A DNA stretch of 50,545 nt from Seribacter sulfatis (GCF_964187635.1 NZ_CAXLMO010000046.1:1-50545); one strand, 5' to 3'. Positions 26,999-36,623 are shown, counted from the stretch's first letter. Notes: generated by a model not told the origin, from the letters alone. Translations and numbers: made by a program.

Positions 26999-29900
26999 AT
27001 GGACTCCATTACATCGGATAAAAATCCCAAAAGTTTACTCCCTAATATTGCTCTCAATTACGAACCTTCTGAGTTCCCGAGGGAACTCTCAAGGCACTAT
27101 ATATCCGCTAGTGATCAAGATATATCCGATATGCTCAAACAGATCGGGGTGGATTGTATTGATGATCTCTTTTCTCACATCCCGGATTTTCTCCAACTAG
27201 AAAATATTACTGGGTTACCTAATGAACTAGAGTACAAGGAAGCAGCCAACGAACTTGCACGAATTTCAGATTCTACGAATTTAAAAACTTCATTTATTGG
27301 AGATACTTTGCCGAATTGGGGAACCCACCCCATCGTAGATTTTGTCTCAAGCTTACGTCCGTTGAGTACTTCGTACACCCCTTACCAGCCAGAAAGAAGT
27401 CAAGGTACCTTAGTTACGCATTGGATTTATCAATGTGCCTTGTCCTCACTAACTGGATTTGAGGCGATCAATACCTCTCTGTATGATAGATCTGCTGCTA
27501 TTTACGAAGCCATTACCTGTGCTTACCGAACGAATCCCCGGGGAGGGAAAATTCTTTTGTCTGATTCGCTTTTTGAAACCGATCTTGAAGTCATTAAAAC
27601 ATTGTCCGAGGAAACAGACTTACAATTCCAATTTGTTCCATTTGATTCGCAGACCGGGCTTCTAAAAAAAGAATGGTTAACAAATCTTACCCAAGAAGAA
27701 ACTAGTGAAATTTCCGCATTTGTTTTTCCTCAAGTTAACTCACTTGGGTTACTGGAGGATGTCGATTTCCTCAGTGACTTTGCCCAGTCCAATGGAATTA
27801 GATCTATTGCCTGTATCGACCCGATACTCTTAGGAACAGGGGGCTTAAAACCTCCAACCGAATTCGGAGGGGAAGGAGTCGACTTCATGGTTGGCGAAGC
27901 ACAACACCTGGCAATAGCGCCTAATTTTGGCGGTCCTGGTCTTGGGATATTTGGATGTCGGCATAATGAAAAAAATAAAAGAGACCTTCGATCTACACCT
28001 GGTAGGTATATTGGAAAAGCGAAAGACCTAAACGGAAGAGATTGTTTTGTCATGGTTCTTTCCACACGCGAACAACACATTCGCAAAGAGAAGGCGACAT
28101 CAAATGTGTGCTCGAATCAGGCATTTTTGGCTACACTCGCAGGAGCATCACTTTTGGCAAAAGGGGATCATGGACTAGCCGAGTCGATCCAAAAAGCAAG
28201 GTCCGCACACAATAGGATTCAGAGCATATTGGATCAACTGGACGGCATATCTCTTGCATTCCCCAACTCAACAAGCTTCAATGATCTTCTTCTACAAATT
28301 GACCGATCTGTGGATGAACTACAGAAAAAAGCTTCTGCTAAAAACCTTCAAATTGGAGTTGATGTCTCCAATCGCATGCGCAATGAAGAAAATCACCATC
28401 TTCTTAAAATCTCATTCTCGGATCTCCATGAAGATGATTCAGTCGAGGAATTAATTACATTTTTACACGAAGAATTTCCTGAAAGTTCAGGCAAAGTACT
28501 AATCAACACCAATAATGAAATTCCTCCAAAGTATCTAAGAGAAGGAAAGGCAGAAATGCCCAGTTTCTCCTACGATGAATTAACATTATATTACAAAAAA
28601 CTAGCTAGTCTAAATGTGAGTCCAGACGATGGTTGCTACCCACTCGGGTCTTGCACGATGAAATATAATCCAATGCTTAATGATTGGGCAGCTGCTCTTC
28701 CGGGATTCTCACAGACCCACCCACAAGCACCGGAAAGTGATGTTCAAGGACCTCTTCAAATTTTATTTGAAATTCAGGAATGGTTTACAAAAATTACCGG
28801 GCTTCCAGGAGTTACTACCCAACCAGTTGCTGGCGCACAGGGAGAACTTGTCGGCTTAAAACTCTTCCAAGCCTACCATCGTTCCCGAAAAGATTATAAT
28901 CGAAATGTCATCTTTATCCCTCGTTCCGCACACGGAACGAACTTTGCCACAGCAGCAATGGCAGGATTCACTGGTACTGATGGAATTGTGTACCTTCAGG
29001 CATCTCCAAATGGAACCATCGATATAGATGATTTCAATGAAAAGATTCTAACATTTGGTGATCGTCTTTGCGGGGTAATGATTACCAACCCAAACACCTC
29101 GGGCATATTAGAAGAACAATTCCATTTGATTGCCGAAGCAGTTCACCAAGTTGGCGGTCTTGTCTATATGGACGGAGCAAATATGAACGCAGTTGCCGGT
29201 TTGATAGATTTAGGAAAGCTAGGTGTAGATGCGGTTCATAATAACCTGCACAAGACTTGGACCATACCACATGGAGGCGGTGGACCAGGAGATGCAATTG
29301 TTGCGGTCTCAGAAAAGTTAATCGATTTCCTTCCAGGACGGCAGATTTTAAAAAATTCTGATGGCTCTTTTTATTCTCGTACGCCCCCTCAATCAATCGG
29401 TTCTTTTCACCGCAACTGGGGGAATTTCGGACATAAAGTACGGGCCTACGCCTACCTCCTTCGACTGGGAAATCAAGGTGTACCTCGAATGTCCTCAATG
29501 GCTGTGCTTTCGGCACGTTACCTTTACGAAAAATTAAAAAATTACTTTCCTACCCTACCTGGTGAAAAGGTTAGCGCTCCGCGCATGCACGAGTTTATCC
29601 TCACATTAAGCGATGAAGATTTCTTATGTTTAGAAGGTGTTGGTATTCCTAAAAGCAAAGCGATACCACAAGTCGGTAAACTTTTTCTTGATTTCGGTTT
29701 CCATGCACCCACAGTAGCCTTTCCTGAAGTGTTTGGCTTAATGATAGAACCAACAGAAAGCTACACAAAAGCGGAACTAGACAGGTTCATAGATGCGGTG
29801 ATTGCAATCAAAGAATTAATATCCGAATGCCCAGAAGCAATTAAAACTGCTCCCCATTTTACTCCGATTGATCGGGTTGATGAAGTCGGTGCAAATCGAA

Positions 29901-30025
29901 ATTTAATACTTCAGGAAAAACTGGAGCATTTACCGTCTCTCCATCTAAACCGGATTGAACCCAGCACATTAAATGCTTTAGAAATTTCGGAGATCAAAAA
30001 GCGTATTATTGATTCTACTTTGTGA
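26999..30025 (+). CDS. gcvP: Glycine dehydrogenase (decarboxylating), fused P-protein
   Basis: 1008 residues. The enzyme decarboxylates glycine and loads the aminomethyl group onto GcvH in the glycine cleavage system. Residues about 25-490 match the GcvPA-type half. Residues about 505-1008 match the GcvPB-type half, with GCYPLGSCTMKYNPML (545-560) and the PLP lysine Lys752 in NLHKTWTIPHGGGGPG. The MKYNP wording and the PPKYLREG lead-in are like the separate-subunit GcvPB rather than the classical long GcvP, so this is best described as a GcvPA-GcvPB fusion. gcvT, gcvH and lpd are not in this window. The gene is apparently monocistronic. ATG start without Shine-Dalgarno. Confidence 0.94.
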   Translation: MDSITSDKNPKSLLPNIALNYEPSEFPRELSRHYISASDQDISDMLKQIGVDCIDDLFSHIPDFLQLENITGLPNELEYKEAANELARISDSTNLKTSFIGDTLPNWGTHPIVDFVSSLRPLSTSYTPYQPERSQGTLVTHWIYQCALSSLTGFEAINTSLYDRSAAIYEAITCAYRTNPRGGKILLSDSLFETDLEVIKTLSEETDLQFQFVPFDSQTGLLKKEWLTNLTQEETSEISAFVFPQVNSLGLLEDVDFLSDFAQSNGIRSIACIDPILLGTGGLKPPTEFGGEGVDFMVGEAQHLAIAPNFGGPGLGIFGCRHNEKNKRDLRSTPGRYIGKAKDLNGRDCFVMVLSTREQHIRKEKATSNVCSNQAFLATLAGASLLAKGDHGLAESIQKARSAHNRIQSILDQLDGISLAFPNSTSFNDLLLQIDRSVDELQKKASAKNLQIGVDVSNRMRNEENHHLLKISFSDLHEDDSVEELITFLHEEFPESSGKVLINTNNEIPPKYLREGKAEMPSFSYDELTLYYKKLASLNVSPDDGCYPLGSCTMKYNPMLNDWAAALPGFSQTHPQAPESDVQGPLQILFEIQEWFTKITGLPGVTTQPVAGAQGELVGLKLFQAYHRSRKDYNRNVIFIPRSAHGTNFATAAMAGFTGTDGIVYLQASPNGTIDIDDFNEKILTFGDRLCGVMITNPNTSGILEEQFHLIAEAVHQVGGLVYMDGANMNAVAGLIDLGKLGVDAVHNNLHKTWTIPHGGGGPGDAIVAVSEKLIDFLPGRQILKNSDGSFYSRTPPQSIGSFHRNWGNFGHKVRAYAYLLRLGNQGVPRMSSMAVLSARYLYEKLKNYFPTLPGEKVSAPRMHEFILTLSDEDFLCLEGVGIPKSKAIPQVGKLFLDFGFHAPTVAFPEVFGLMIEPTESYTKAELDRFIDAVIAIKELISECPEAIKTAPHFTPIDRVDEVGANRNLILQEKLEHLPSLHLNRIEPSTLNALEISEIKKRIIDSTL

Positions 30026-30071
30026 TGCGGATTGATTTGACGAATTCACAATAATTTACATCCTCTAATTC

Positions 30072-30320
30072 ATGCCTGATGAAAAGGAAGAACAACCCCT
30101 CGTTTCTAAAAAAGGAATAGTAATCGATTTATTACTTTCTTTTTGTTTTTTTATTTTCATGGGAGCGTATGTATTACCTCCACATGTCCCATCGGATGAT
30201 TCTTTTGTAGTTAACATCGTTGCTTTCATGACATCATTTTGTATGACAGGAGTATTCTGGATGGCCGCGAATATGTTTCGTGTAACTTTGGTTGATTTCC
30301 AAAGAAGTAAAAAAAATTAG
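30072..30320 (+). CDS. Small two-helix membrane protein, uncharacterised
   Basis: 82 residues. It has a charged start, one hydrophobic segment at about 15-36, a short Pro-rich turn (LPPHVPSDDS), a second hydrophobic segment at about 45-66, and a basic tail ending RSKKN. Composition and topology look like a genuine small inner-membrane protein. It begins 46 bases after gcvP and may be read from the same transcript. No domain is recognised and no function can be proposed. It converges with hflX, with an 11-base gap. Confidence 0.6.
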   Translation: MPDEKEEQPLVSKKGIVIDLLLSFCFFIFMGAYVLPPHVPSDDSFVVNIVAFMTSFCMTGVFWMAANMFRVTLVDFQRSKKN

Positions 30321-30331
30321 TCTACCTATAT

Positions 30332-31606
30332 CTAAGTTAGGAAACCCTCTAACAAGCTGACTAGTTTACCCCTTGGGGTAGCTTCTATATTGGTACCGCA
30401 ATCTGTAACTTCTTCGGTACTTATACAACCCTGTTCGCGTAGCTTTGCCACCAGATCATACCGTTGATGAGGGATGGAATATTTTGTACTGACAACTGAT
30501 TTGTTTAATCGTTCCTCGATAATCTGCAAAAGTTCCTGGATTCCTTCACCAGTTTTACAACTCACGAAAATACAATCGGGCGTAAGCGCTTTTGCTTTTA
30601 ACCGAGTCATCACTTGATCGCCCTGATCTATTTTATTATACACGGTAAGAATTTCTTTATCTTCAGCACCTAGTTCTTCCAACACCTCATTTGTGGTATT
30701 TAAATGTTCCTCAAACTCTGAGCATGAAAAATCAATCACATGAAGAAGCAAATTGGCAACCAATGCTTCTTCCAGGGTAGCTTTAAATGCGTCAATTAAC
30801 CGATGGGGTAGTTTTCGAATAAAACCAACAGTATCTGTTAAAACAATTGTCCTACCTCCGGGCAACTTAACCTTTCTGCTCGTAGGGTCTAATGTTGCAA
30901 ATAATTTGTCCACTGAAAGGACGCTTGAACCTGTAATACGGTTTAAGAGTGTTGATTTCCCTGCATTGGTATACCCCACGATCGCAAGAGTGGCTAACGG
31001 GATTCGCTGCCTTTTCTTTCGACTCGTATTCCTACGACCGGATACTTGAATAATTTCTTTCTTGGTTGAAGCTATTTTGTCTCTCAACATTCTTTGATCT
31101 AACTCAATCTGAGCCTCACCGTCTCCTCTTTGTGTAACTCCCCCACCCCGTTGCCTGTCTAAGTGAGTCCACGCTCTACGCAAACGGGGCAAGGAGTACT
31201 CAAGGCGAGCAAGGCGAACTTGTAATACAGCTTCTTTGGTTTGTGCTCGATCCGCGAATACATCCAATATGACCTCATGGCGATCGATCACGAGTACTTT
31301 GGTTAATTCCTCCCAGTTTCTTTGCTGGCCTGGCGTAATTTCATTATCGAAAATAATAACATCACACCTCAAGGCTTTTACCTGTTCATCAATTTCCTGG
31401 CACTTTCCTTTTCCTAAAATATGTCCAGGATATGTTTTTCGTGTCCTTACAATGGACTGTGCGACTACTGAAATCGAAAGATTTTCAACTAACTCCGATA
31501 ATTCCCCTAATAAGGAGGCTGCCGACCCCTCTTCCTCTTTCCGGGTAATAACAGAAACTAAAAAAGCACGTTCTACCTTCCTTGGTTTCTCTTTGACTTC
31601 AAACAT
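30332..31606 (-). CDS. hflX: Ribosome-associated GTPase HflX
   Basis: 424 residues. HflX splits stalled or hibernating ribosomes. The N-terminal glycine-rich domain includes HILGKGKCQEI and VIFDNEITPGQQRN, followed by a coiled helical pair and RRGGGVTQRGDGEAQIELD, then the GTPase domain with G1 GYTNAGKST, G3 DTVGFIRKLPH and G4 YNKID. It lies downstream of ppdK on the same strand, but an intrinsic terminator separates them, so it is likely to have its own promoter. Start ATG 31606, no Shine-Dalgarno. Confidence 0.97.
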   Translation of the reverse strand: MFEVKEKPRKVERAFLVSVITRKEEEGSAASLLGELSELVENLSISVVAQSIVRTRKTYPGHILGKGKCQEIDEQVKALRCDVIIFDNEITPGQQRNWEELTKVLVIDRHEVILDVFADRAQTKEAVLQVRLARLEYSLPRLRRAWTHLDRQRGGGVTQRGDGEAQIELDQRMLRDKIASTKKEIIQVSGRRNTSRKKRQRIPLATLAIVGYTNAGKSTLLNRITGSSVLSVDKLFATLDPTSRKVKLPGGRTIVLTDTVGFIRKLPHRLIDAFKATLEEALVANLLLHVIDFSCSEFEEHLNTTNEVLEELGAEDKEILTVYNKIDQGDQVMTRLKAKALTPDCIFVSCKTGEGIQELLQIIEERLNKSVVSTKYSIPHQRYDLVAKLREQGCISTEEVTDCGTNIEATPRGKLVSLLEGFLT

Positions 31607-31636
31607 GCAAAGTGTGAATGCAGTTTACCTCAACAA

Positions 31637-31666
31637 AAAGGGACCGAGCATTTGCTCGATCCCTTT
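31637..31666 (-). terminator. Intrinsic terminator of ppdK
   Basis: Minus-strand hairpin of two 14-base arms with one mismatch (arms AAAGGGATCGAGCA and TGCTCGGTCCCTTT) and a tight loop, followed by TTTTT. It begins about 28 bases past the ppdK stop and ends before the hflX start at 31606. This is the clearest Rho-independent terminator in the window. Confidence 0.88.
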
Positions 31667-31693
31667 ACAGAAGATTTATTCAAAAGAAATGAA

Positions 31694-34483
31694 TTAAGAA
31701 ACTGCTGCCTGAGCTGCAGCAAGCCTCGCTGTGGGGACTCGAAATGGAGAACAACTCACATAGTTCAATCCAATCTTGTGGCAAAATTCCACACTTTTCG
31801 GATCTCCTCCGTGTTCACCACAAATACCGAGTTTAATACCACGACGAGAGGACTTGCCTTTCTTTACTGCAATTTCCATTAGTTGGCCCACTCCACTTTG
31901 ATCAACACTCGCAAATGGATTCGCATCCAAAATGTCTAATTCAGTATAATTAGGAAGGAAACTCCCGGAATCATCACGGCTCATTCCCATTGTGGTTTGA
32001 GTTAAATCATTAGTTCCAAAACTAAAGAATTGTGCAGTCTTGGCAATTTCGTCTGCAACTAGTGCTGCTCTTGGAATTTCAATCATTGTACCCACTAAGT
32101 ATTTTACTTTCACTCCCTTTGCTTCAAATACCTTTTTGGCAGTTGCATGAATAACCTCAACCTGAAGTTCAAGTTCTCGGGGGAAGCCAACGAGGGGAAC
32201 CATTAACTCAGGGTTCACTTCAATTCCGCTCTTTTGTGCGAGAATAGCTGCCTCAAAAATCGCTTGGGCCTGCATCTCAGTTACTTCAGGGTAAGAAATG
32301 CCAAGACGGCAACCTCGATGACCAAGCATCGGATTAAATTCGTGTAAGTCTTCTACCCGCTTTTTAATTGATGCAAGAGACACTCCCAGCTTTTTTGCCA
32401 AATCTCTTTGCGCTGACTGATCGTGAGGTAAAAATTCATGCAAAGGAGGATCCAAGAGCCTAATAGTGGCTGGTTTTCCTTCGAGTGCTTTAAAAATACC
32501 GTGGAAATCACGCCTTTGGTAAGGAAGTAATTTTTTAAGTGCTTTTCTGCGAATCAGTTCATCATCCGCAAGGATCATTTCGCGCATCGCATCTATACGG
32601 TTTCCTTCGAAGAACATATGCTCGGTACGGCATAGACCAATCCCAGTTGCACCAAACGCAACTGCGTTTGCAACTTGTGTAGGGGAGTCCGCATTTGTAC
32701 GAACAGTCATTCGAGTAGCTTGCTCACACCACTTCATCAGTTGGGAAAAGTTTTGGTATGCCCGGCTCTTCTTGGGGTCTAATTTTTTCTCAATGAGAAC
32801 TTGAATAATTTCAGAAGGTGCAGTCTTGAGTTCTCCCGCAAAAACTTCTCCGGTCGTACCATTGATTGACATGTAATCTCCCTCTTTGAAAGTCTTACCG
32901 GCAACTTTTACTGTTCGAGTCTTGTAATCCACATCAAGATCAGCTGCTCCGCATACACAAACCTTACCCATTTGACGAGCGACCAAAGCTGCATGAGAAG
33001 AAACTCCTCCCCGTGCAGTTAGAATTCCTTCCGCAGCAATCATGCCCCGTAAATCTTCAGGTGAAGTTTCTTGGCGGACAAGTAGAACAGTACCTTTCTT
33101 CGCTGCTTCAACTGCTCTTTCTGCATTTAAGCAAATTTTACCAGATGCGGCACCAGGACCAGCAGGAAGACCTTTGCATAAACGAGCGGCGGCCTTTTGC
33201 GCAGCCTGATCAAATACAGGCGCAAGAACTTGGTCAAGCTGATCGGCAGGAACACGCTTAATAGCAGTTTTCCAATCAATTAAACGCTCTTTTACCATCT
33301 CGGTTGCAATACGAACTGCGGCAAGGCCGGTTCGTTTACCGTTTCGAGTTTGAAGCATATACAACTTCTCGTTCTCGATAGTAAACTCGAAGTCTTGCAT
33401 ATCCTTAAAATGTTTTTCTAATTTTTTCTGAACCAGGACGAGTTCTTTAAAAGGTTTTGGAAGTACCTTCTGAAGTTTTGCGACTGGTTGAGGTGTTCGA
33501 ACTCCTGCCACAACATCCTCACCCTGAGCATCGGTAAGAAACTCACCATAAAGGACTTTTTCTCCGGATGCAGGATCACGTGTAAATCCCACTCCAGATC
33601 CAGACTTCTTTCCTGTGTTTCCAAAAACCATTGCCTGTACATTTACCGCAGTTCCCCACTCGGCAGGAATTCCGTATTTACGACGGTAAACTGAAGCGCG
33701 ATCGTTCATCCAGGAACTAAACACAGCACCTATAGAACCTTCCAATTGCTCCCATGGACAGGTTGGGAAATCGGATCCAGTCCTTTTCTTCACCAAGTTC
33801 TTAAAGCGAGAAACCAATTCCTTCATTTGCACGGCTGAAATACGGGAATCATCCACCTCACCTTTCGCTTTGGGGAAAATTTCTTTCTTAAAATCTTCGA
33901 TGATCGCTTCGAATGGATCATGGTCTTCACTTGGAAGTTTTTGTACACCCATCACCACATCTCCGTACATTTGAATAAATCTACGATAGCAATCCCATGC
34001 AAATCGGGGGTTACCGGAAGCTGCTGAAAGTGCTTCGACTGTTTCATCGTTAAGGCCTAGGTTTAAGATGGTATCCATCATACCCGGCATAGAGTCTCTC
34101 GCACCGGATCGTACAGAAAGAAGGAGAGGCTTTTTTAAATCGCCTAATTTTTGGCCAAGCTGTTTTTCCATTATCGCGACCGATGATCTCATTTGATCAT
34201 CTAAAACTTTTGGATAGCTTTTCTTGTTTTTATAAAAATAAGTACATACCTCGGTTGAAATTGTGAAGCCAGGAGGAACTGGAAGGCCAATCTTTGCCAT
34301 CTCGGCTAAGTTTGCACCTTTTCCGCCCAAAAGTTCGCGCTGCGTGGCATCGCCATCGGTCTTTTTGCCAAAGTCATACACATACTTGTGGCTTTTTGCT
34401 TTTGCAGTTTTTGCCTTCACTGAGGAAGACGCTTTTGCGGATGATTTCGATTTAACGGGTTTTGACTTCTTTTTTTGGGCCAT
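31694..34483 (-). CDS. ppdK: Pyruvate, phosphate dikinase
   Basis: 929 residues. It interconverts pyruvate, ATP and phosphate with PEP, AMP and pyrophosphate. The ATP-grasp part carries GGKGANLAEM (53-62). The phosphohistidine His497 lies in TARGGVSSHAALVAR, and the C-terminal PEP-binding barrel ends with the catalytic Cys in GICGEHGGDP. The first 33 residues are an unusual Lys/Ser/Ala-rich tail (KKKSKPVKSKSSAK and so on) absent from most PPDK proteins and reminiscent of histone H1-like basic tails. The rest starts normally at YVYDFG. It is followed by a strong terminator. A 28-base inverted repeat lies 71 bases upstream of the start (see 34554). Confidence 0.97.
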   Translation of the reverse strand: MAQKKKSKPVKSKSSAKASSSVKAKTAKAKSHKYVYDFGKKTDGDATQRELLGGKGANLAEMAKIGLPVPPGFTISTEVCTYFYKNKKSYPKVLDDQMRSSVAIMEKQLGQKLGDLKKPLLLSVRSGARDSMPGMMDTILNLGLNDETVEALSAASGNPRFAWDCYRRFIQMYGDVVMGVQKLPSEDHDPFEAIIEDFKKEIFPKAKGEVDDSRISAVQMKELVSRFKNLVKKRTGSDFPTCPWEQLEGSIGAVFSSWMNDRASVYRRKYGIPAEWGTAVNVQAMVFGNTGKKSGSGVGFTRDPASGEKVLYGEFLTDAQGEDVVAGVRTPQPVAKLQKVLPKPFKELVLVQKKLEKHFKDMQDFEFTIENEKLYMLQTRNGKRTGLAAVRIATEMVKERLIDWKTAIKRVPADQLDQVLAPVFDQAAQKAAARLCKGLPAGPGAASGKICLNAERAVEAAKKGTVLLVRQETSPEDLRGMIAAEGILTARGGVSSHAALVARQMGKVCVCGAADLDVDYKTRTVKVAGKTFKEGDYMSINGTTGEVFAGELKTAPSEIIQVLIEKKLDPKKSRAYQNFSQLMKWCEQATRMTVRTNADSPTQVANAVAFGATGIGLCRTEHMFFEGNRIDAMREMILADDELIRRKALKKLLPYQRRDFHGIFKALEGKPATIRLLDPPLHEFLPHDQSAQRDLAKKLGVSLASIKKRVEDLHEFNPMLGHRGCRLGISYPEVTEMQAQAIFEAAILAQKSGIEVNPELMVPLVGFPRELELQVEVIHATAKKVFEAKGVKVKYLVGTMIEIPRAALVADEIAKTAQFFSFGTNDLTQTTMGMSRDDSGSFLPNYTELDILDANPFASVDQSGVGQLMEIAVKKGKSSRRGIKLGICGEHGGDPKSVEFCHKIGLNYVSCSPFRVPTARLAAAQAAVS

Positions 34484-34553
34484 TTGTATGAAGGTTTGGT
34501 TAGCATCTGAGATAATTTAACAACTTGAAGTTCAATTCAAATTACTTGTGAGT

Positions 34554-34581
34554 TGATAAAATTTTGGAGAGTGTTTTATCA
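34554..34581. repeat. Inverted repeat upstream of ppdK, with adjacent T-run
   Basis: Arms TGATAAAA and TTTTATCA, 8 bases each, around a 12-base centre, followed on the plus strand by TA and nine Ts. On the plus strand it resembles a weak terminator but there is no gene upstream to terminate. On the minus strand it is in the leader region of ppdK, where it could be an operator or leader hairpin. The remainder of 34484-34729 shows no gene. A TATAAA at 34678 might be a -10 for tatC. Confidence 0.35.
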
Positions 34582-34729
34582 TATTTTTTTTTCTCTTTGT
34601 CAATGGATGACTTTTCTTGCATCTCAAACTATCCGAAGTACTCGCTTTACAATGGACTAGAAAAAAATTAATGGCATTATAAATTAACACAATTTCTTAT
34701 TTATTTAATTCCTTTTTTTGTACCCCACG

Positions 34730-36124
34730 ATGAGTAATCATTCCAACAAACCCAAAACATTTGGTGACCGATTTAAAGAAGAAGGTCTAACTGGAATTTT
34801 AAAGGGTAAAAAGAAAGACAGTAAGGGAAAACCGGATGAGATGCACTTCCTTGAACACCTAGAAGAACTGAGGTGGGTTATTTTTAAAGCGGTGATTGCT
34901 TTTCTATTTGGTTGTGTAGGGGTTGCAATTTTCATGCAGGATTCCGTTAAATTACTCCAAATGCCCCTGATAAGTGCTGTAGAAGATTTTGGTGTAATTG
35001 ATATCGATCTTCAAACCATAGGTCTTGAGGAGTATATCGATCCATTAAATAAAAAAGAAGTTGATCTCGGTATGCTCAGGAATGCCCGAGAAAATTCTTT
35101 AATACAATGGGGAATTGATAATCCTCATCACAGAACAAGAATACTGACACACTTTTCAAATGGACAAAATCGGAATTTGCTTCAAGTCATTCGTTCCTAC
35201 TCTCCAATTTTCATTGCTATGAAAATTTGTTTCCTCGGTGGAATCGGTATTTCACTGCCCCTTATTCTCTACTTCGTTGGTTCATTTGTAGTGCCCGGAT
35301 TAACCAAAGAGGAAAAACATGTATTTTTCCCTGGATGCGTAGCAGCCACGTTTCTTTTTATTGCCGGGGCATCAATGACTTACTTTTTTATTCTTCCCTA
35401 CTCGTTGGCCTTTACCATTGAATTCTCCTTTAATGTTCTCGGCCTTGATGTCTACAGGCCTGAGGCAGGGAATTACTACAGTACGATCATCTGGATGACC
35501 TTTGCTGTTGGCATTGCATTCCAGTTTCCACTCGTGCTTATTTTGCTGATTAAAATTGGCATTTTAAATGTCACAAAATTAAGGCAAAACAGGAGGTTGG
35601 TACTGGTCATCTTGATGATTTCAGCCGCTTTGATTACTCCCGGAGGAGATCCAGTGAGCCTTTGTATTTTAACGATTCCATTATACATTCTATACGAATT
35701 AGCGATTATTACAGGTTCGATAATTGAAGTTAGAAAAAAAAGAAAGGAGTGGATTGAATGGGACGAGAGTATTCAAGGACCCAAACCTGACAAACCAACA
35801 ACTCGGAATAAGGGCGCCTGGATCCTTTATTTATCAATCATTATAATAGTCGGTTCACTGAGTATTTTTGCTTTTCAGAATAAAAAACTGATCGAGCCGT
35901 GGATTGAATCGTTTCGTAAATTTGGTCAATTTACGGAAACAGAAACAACAGAGCCAAATAAAATTCAACCCAGTACTGCATTCCAGGAGGAGAACGTCAC
36001 CGCATTACCAACTCTTTCTGGTCAAAAGGAATTCCTGCTTCAATTGTCCCCAATTGATGAAAACATTTCTTTCGAACAAAACCAAACCATCCTTTTCCGG
36101 GCACAAATCTTTCAACAAGATTGA
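34730..36124 (+). CDS. tatC: Sec-independent translocase TatC, enlarged form
   Basis: 464 residues from ATG 34730 (the frame is open to 34718), against about 250 in E. coli. It is the receptor subunit of the twin-arginine export system. The conserved FLEHLEELR is at 40-48, helix 1 about 48-68 and helix 2 about 160-186. Between them lies a large insertion of about 75 residues (80-155) on the periplasmic side. Helices 3-6 run to about 330. There is then a basic segment, an additional hydrophobic helix (362-382) and an 80-residue tail that topology places in the periplasm. tatA/B are not adjacent. Tat substrates are present here (Rieske SRRKF, Gfo/Idh SRRKFIG). Confidence 0.93.
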   Translation: MSNHSNKPKTFGDRFKEEGLTGILKGKKKDSKGKPDEMHFLEHLEELRWVIFKAVIAFLFGCVGVAIFMQDSVKLLQMPLISAVEDFGVIDIDLQTIGLEEYIDPLNKKEVDLGMLRNARENSLIQWGIDNPHHRTRILTHFSNGQNRNLLQVIRSYSPIFIAMKICFLGGIGISLPLILYFVGSFVVPGLTKEEKHVFFPGCVAATFLFIAGASMTYFFILPYSLAFTIEFSFNVLGLDVYRPEAGNYYSTIIWMTFAVGIAFQFPLVLILLIKIGILNVTKLRQNRRLVLVILMISAALITPGGDPVSLCILTIPLYILYELAIITGSIIEVRKKRKEWIEWDESIQGPKPDKPTTRNKGAWILYLSIIIIVGSLSIFAFQNKKLIEPWIESFRKFGQFTETETTEPNKIQPSTAFQEENVTALPTLSGQKEFLLQLSPIDENISFEQNQTILFRAQIFQQD

Positions 36125-36179
36125 GCTACAAATAAATTAATTGGGAAAATCTAATCTTCACTACTAATTCTCACCTCAG

Positions 36180-36623
36180 ATGGTTGATAATAAAAGCAAA
36201 ATTTTAAAACTTGGAAAATCCCTAAAGTCATTTCGTAAACAAAAAGGGCTTACCCAACCTGAACTTGCTAATTTGAGTGGAGTTTCCACCTCCATTGTTA
36301 ACGATCTGGAAAATGGTATCCGAACGGCGGGTTGCAAGACATTGAATAAGATTGCCCGTGGTCTTGAATTAAATGACGAAGATAGGTTTCGACTCATTTT
36401 AAAGGCGCTCGAACTTTCAAAAAGAGATTTTGTAATTCCAGACTTTGCGACATTCCCTCCGGAGATTATAAACTTTCTACCTTACATACTGGCGAAAAAT
36501 GGAATCCAGCCTAAGAGAATTAAAAATGTGGAGCTTGCGCCGGATGATAAGAGTGGAATTCAAATTACAACCACAGATGATTTAACTCTCTCGATCGAGA
36601 TCAAACTCACTAAGAAAAATTAA
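36180..36623 (+). CDS. XRE-family transcriptional regulator
   Basis: 147 residues. An XRE helix-turn-helix spans about 11-65 (LGKSLKSFRKQKGLTQPELA, then SGVSTSIVNDLENG), in the classical GLTQ-ELA-GVS-S-I--LE-G pattern. The C-terminal part, from about 85, is hydrophobic and Pro-containing with strands near the end and has no known ligand domain. It lies upstream of hslR by 13 bases and may be in its operon. Targets are unknown. Confidence 0.85.
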   Translation: MVDNKSKILKLGKSLKSFRKQKGLTQPELANLSGVSTSIVNDLENGIRTAGCKTLNKIARGLELNDEDRFRLILKALELSKRDFVIPDFATFPPEIINFLPYILAKNGIQPKRIKNVELAPDDKSGIQITTTDDLTLSIEIKLTKKN

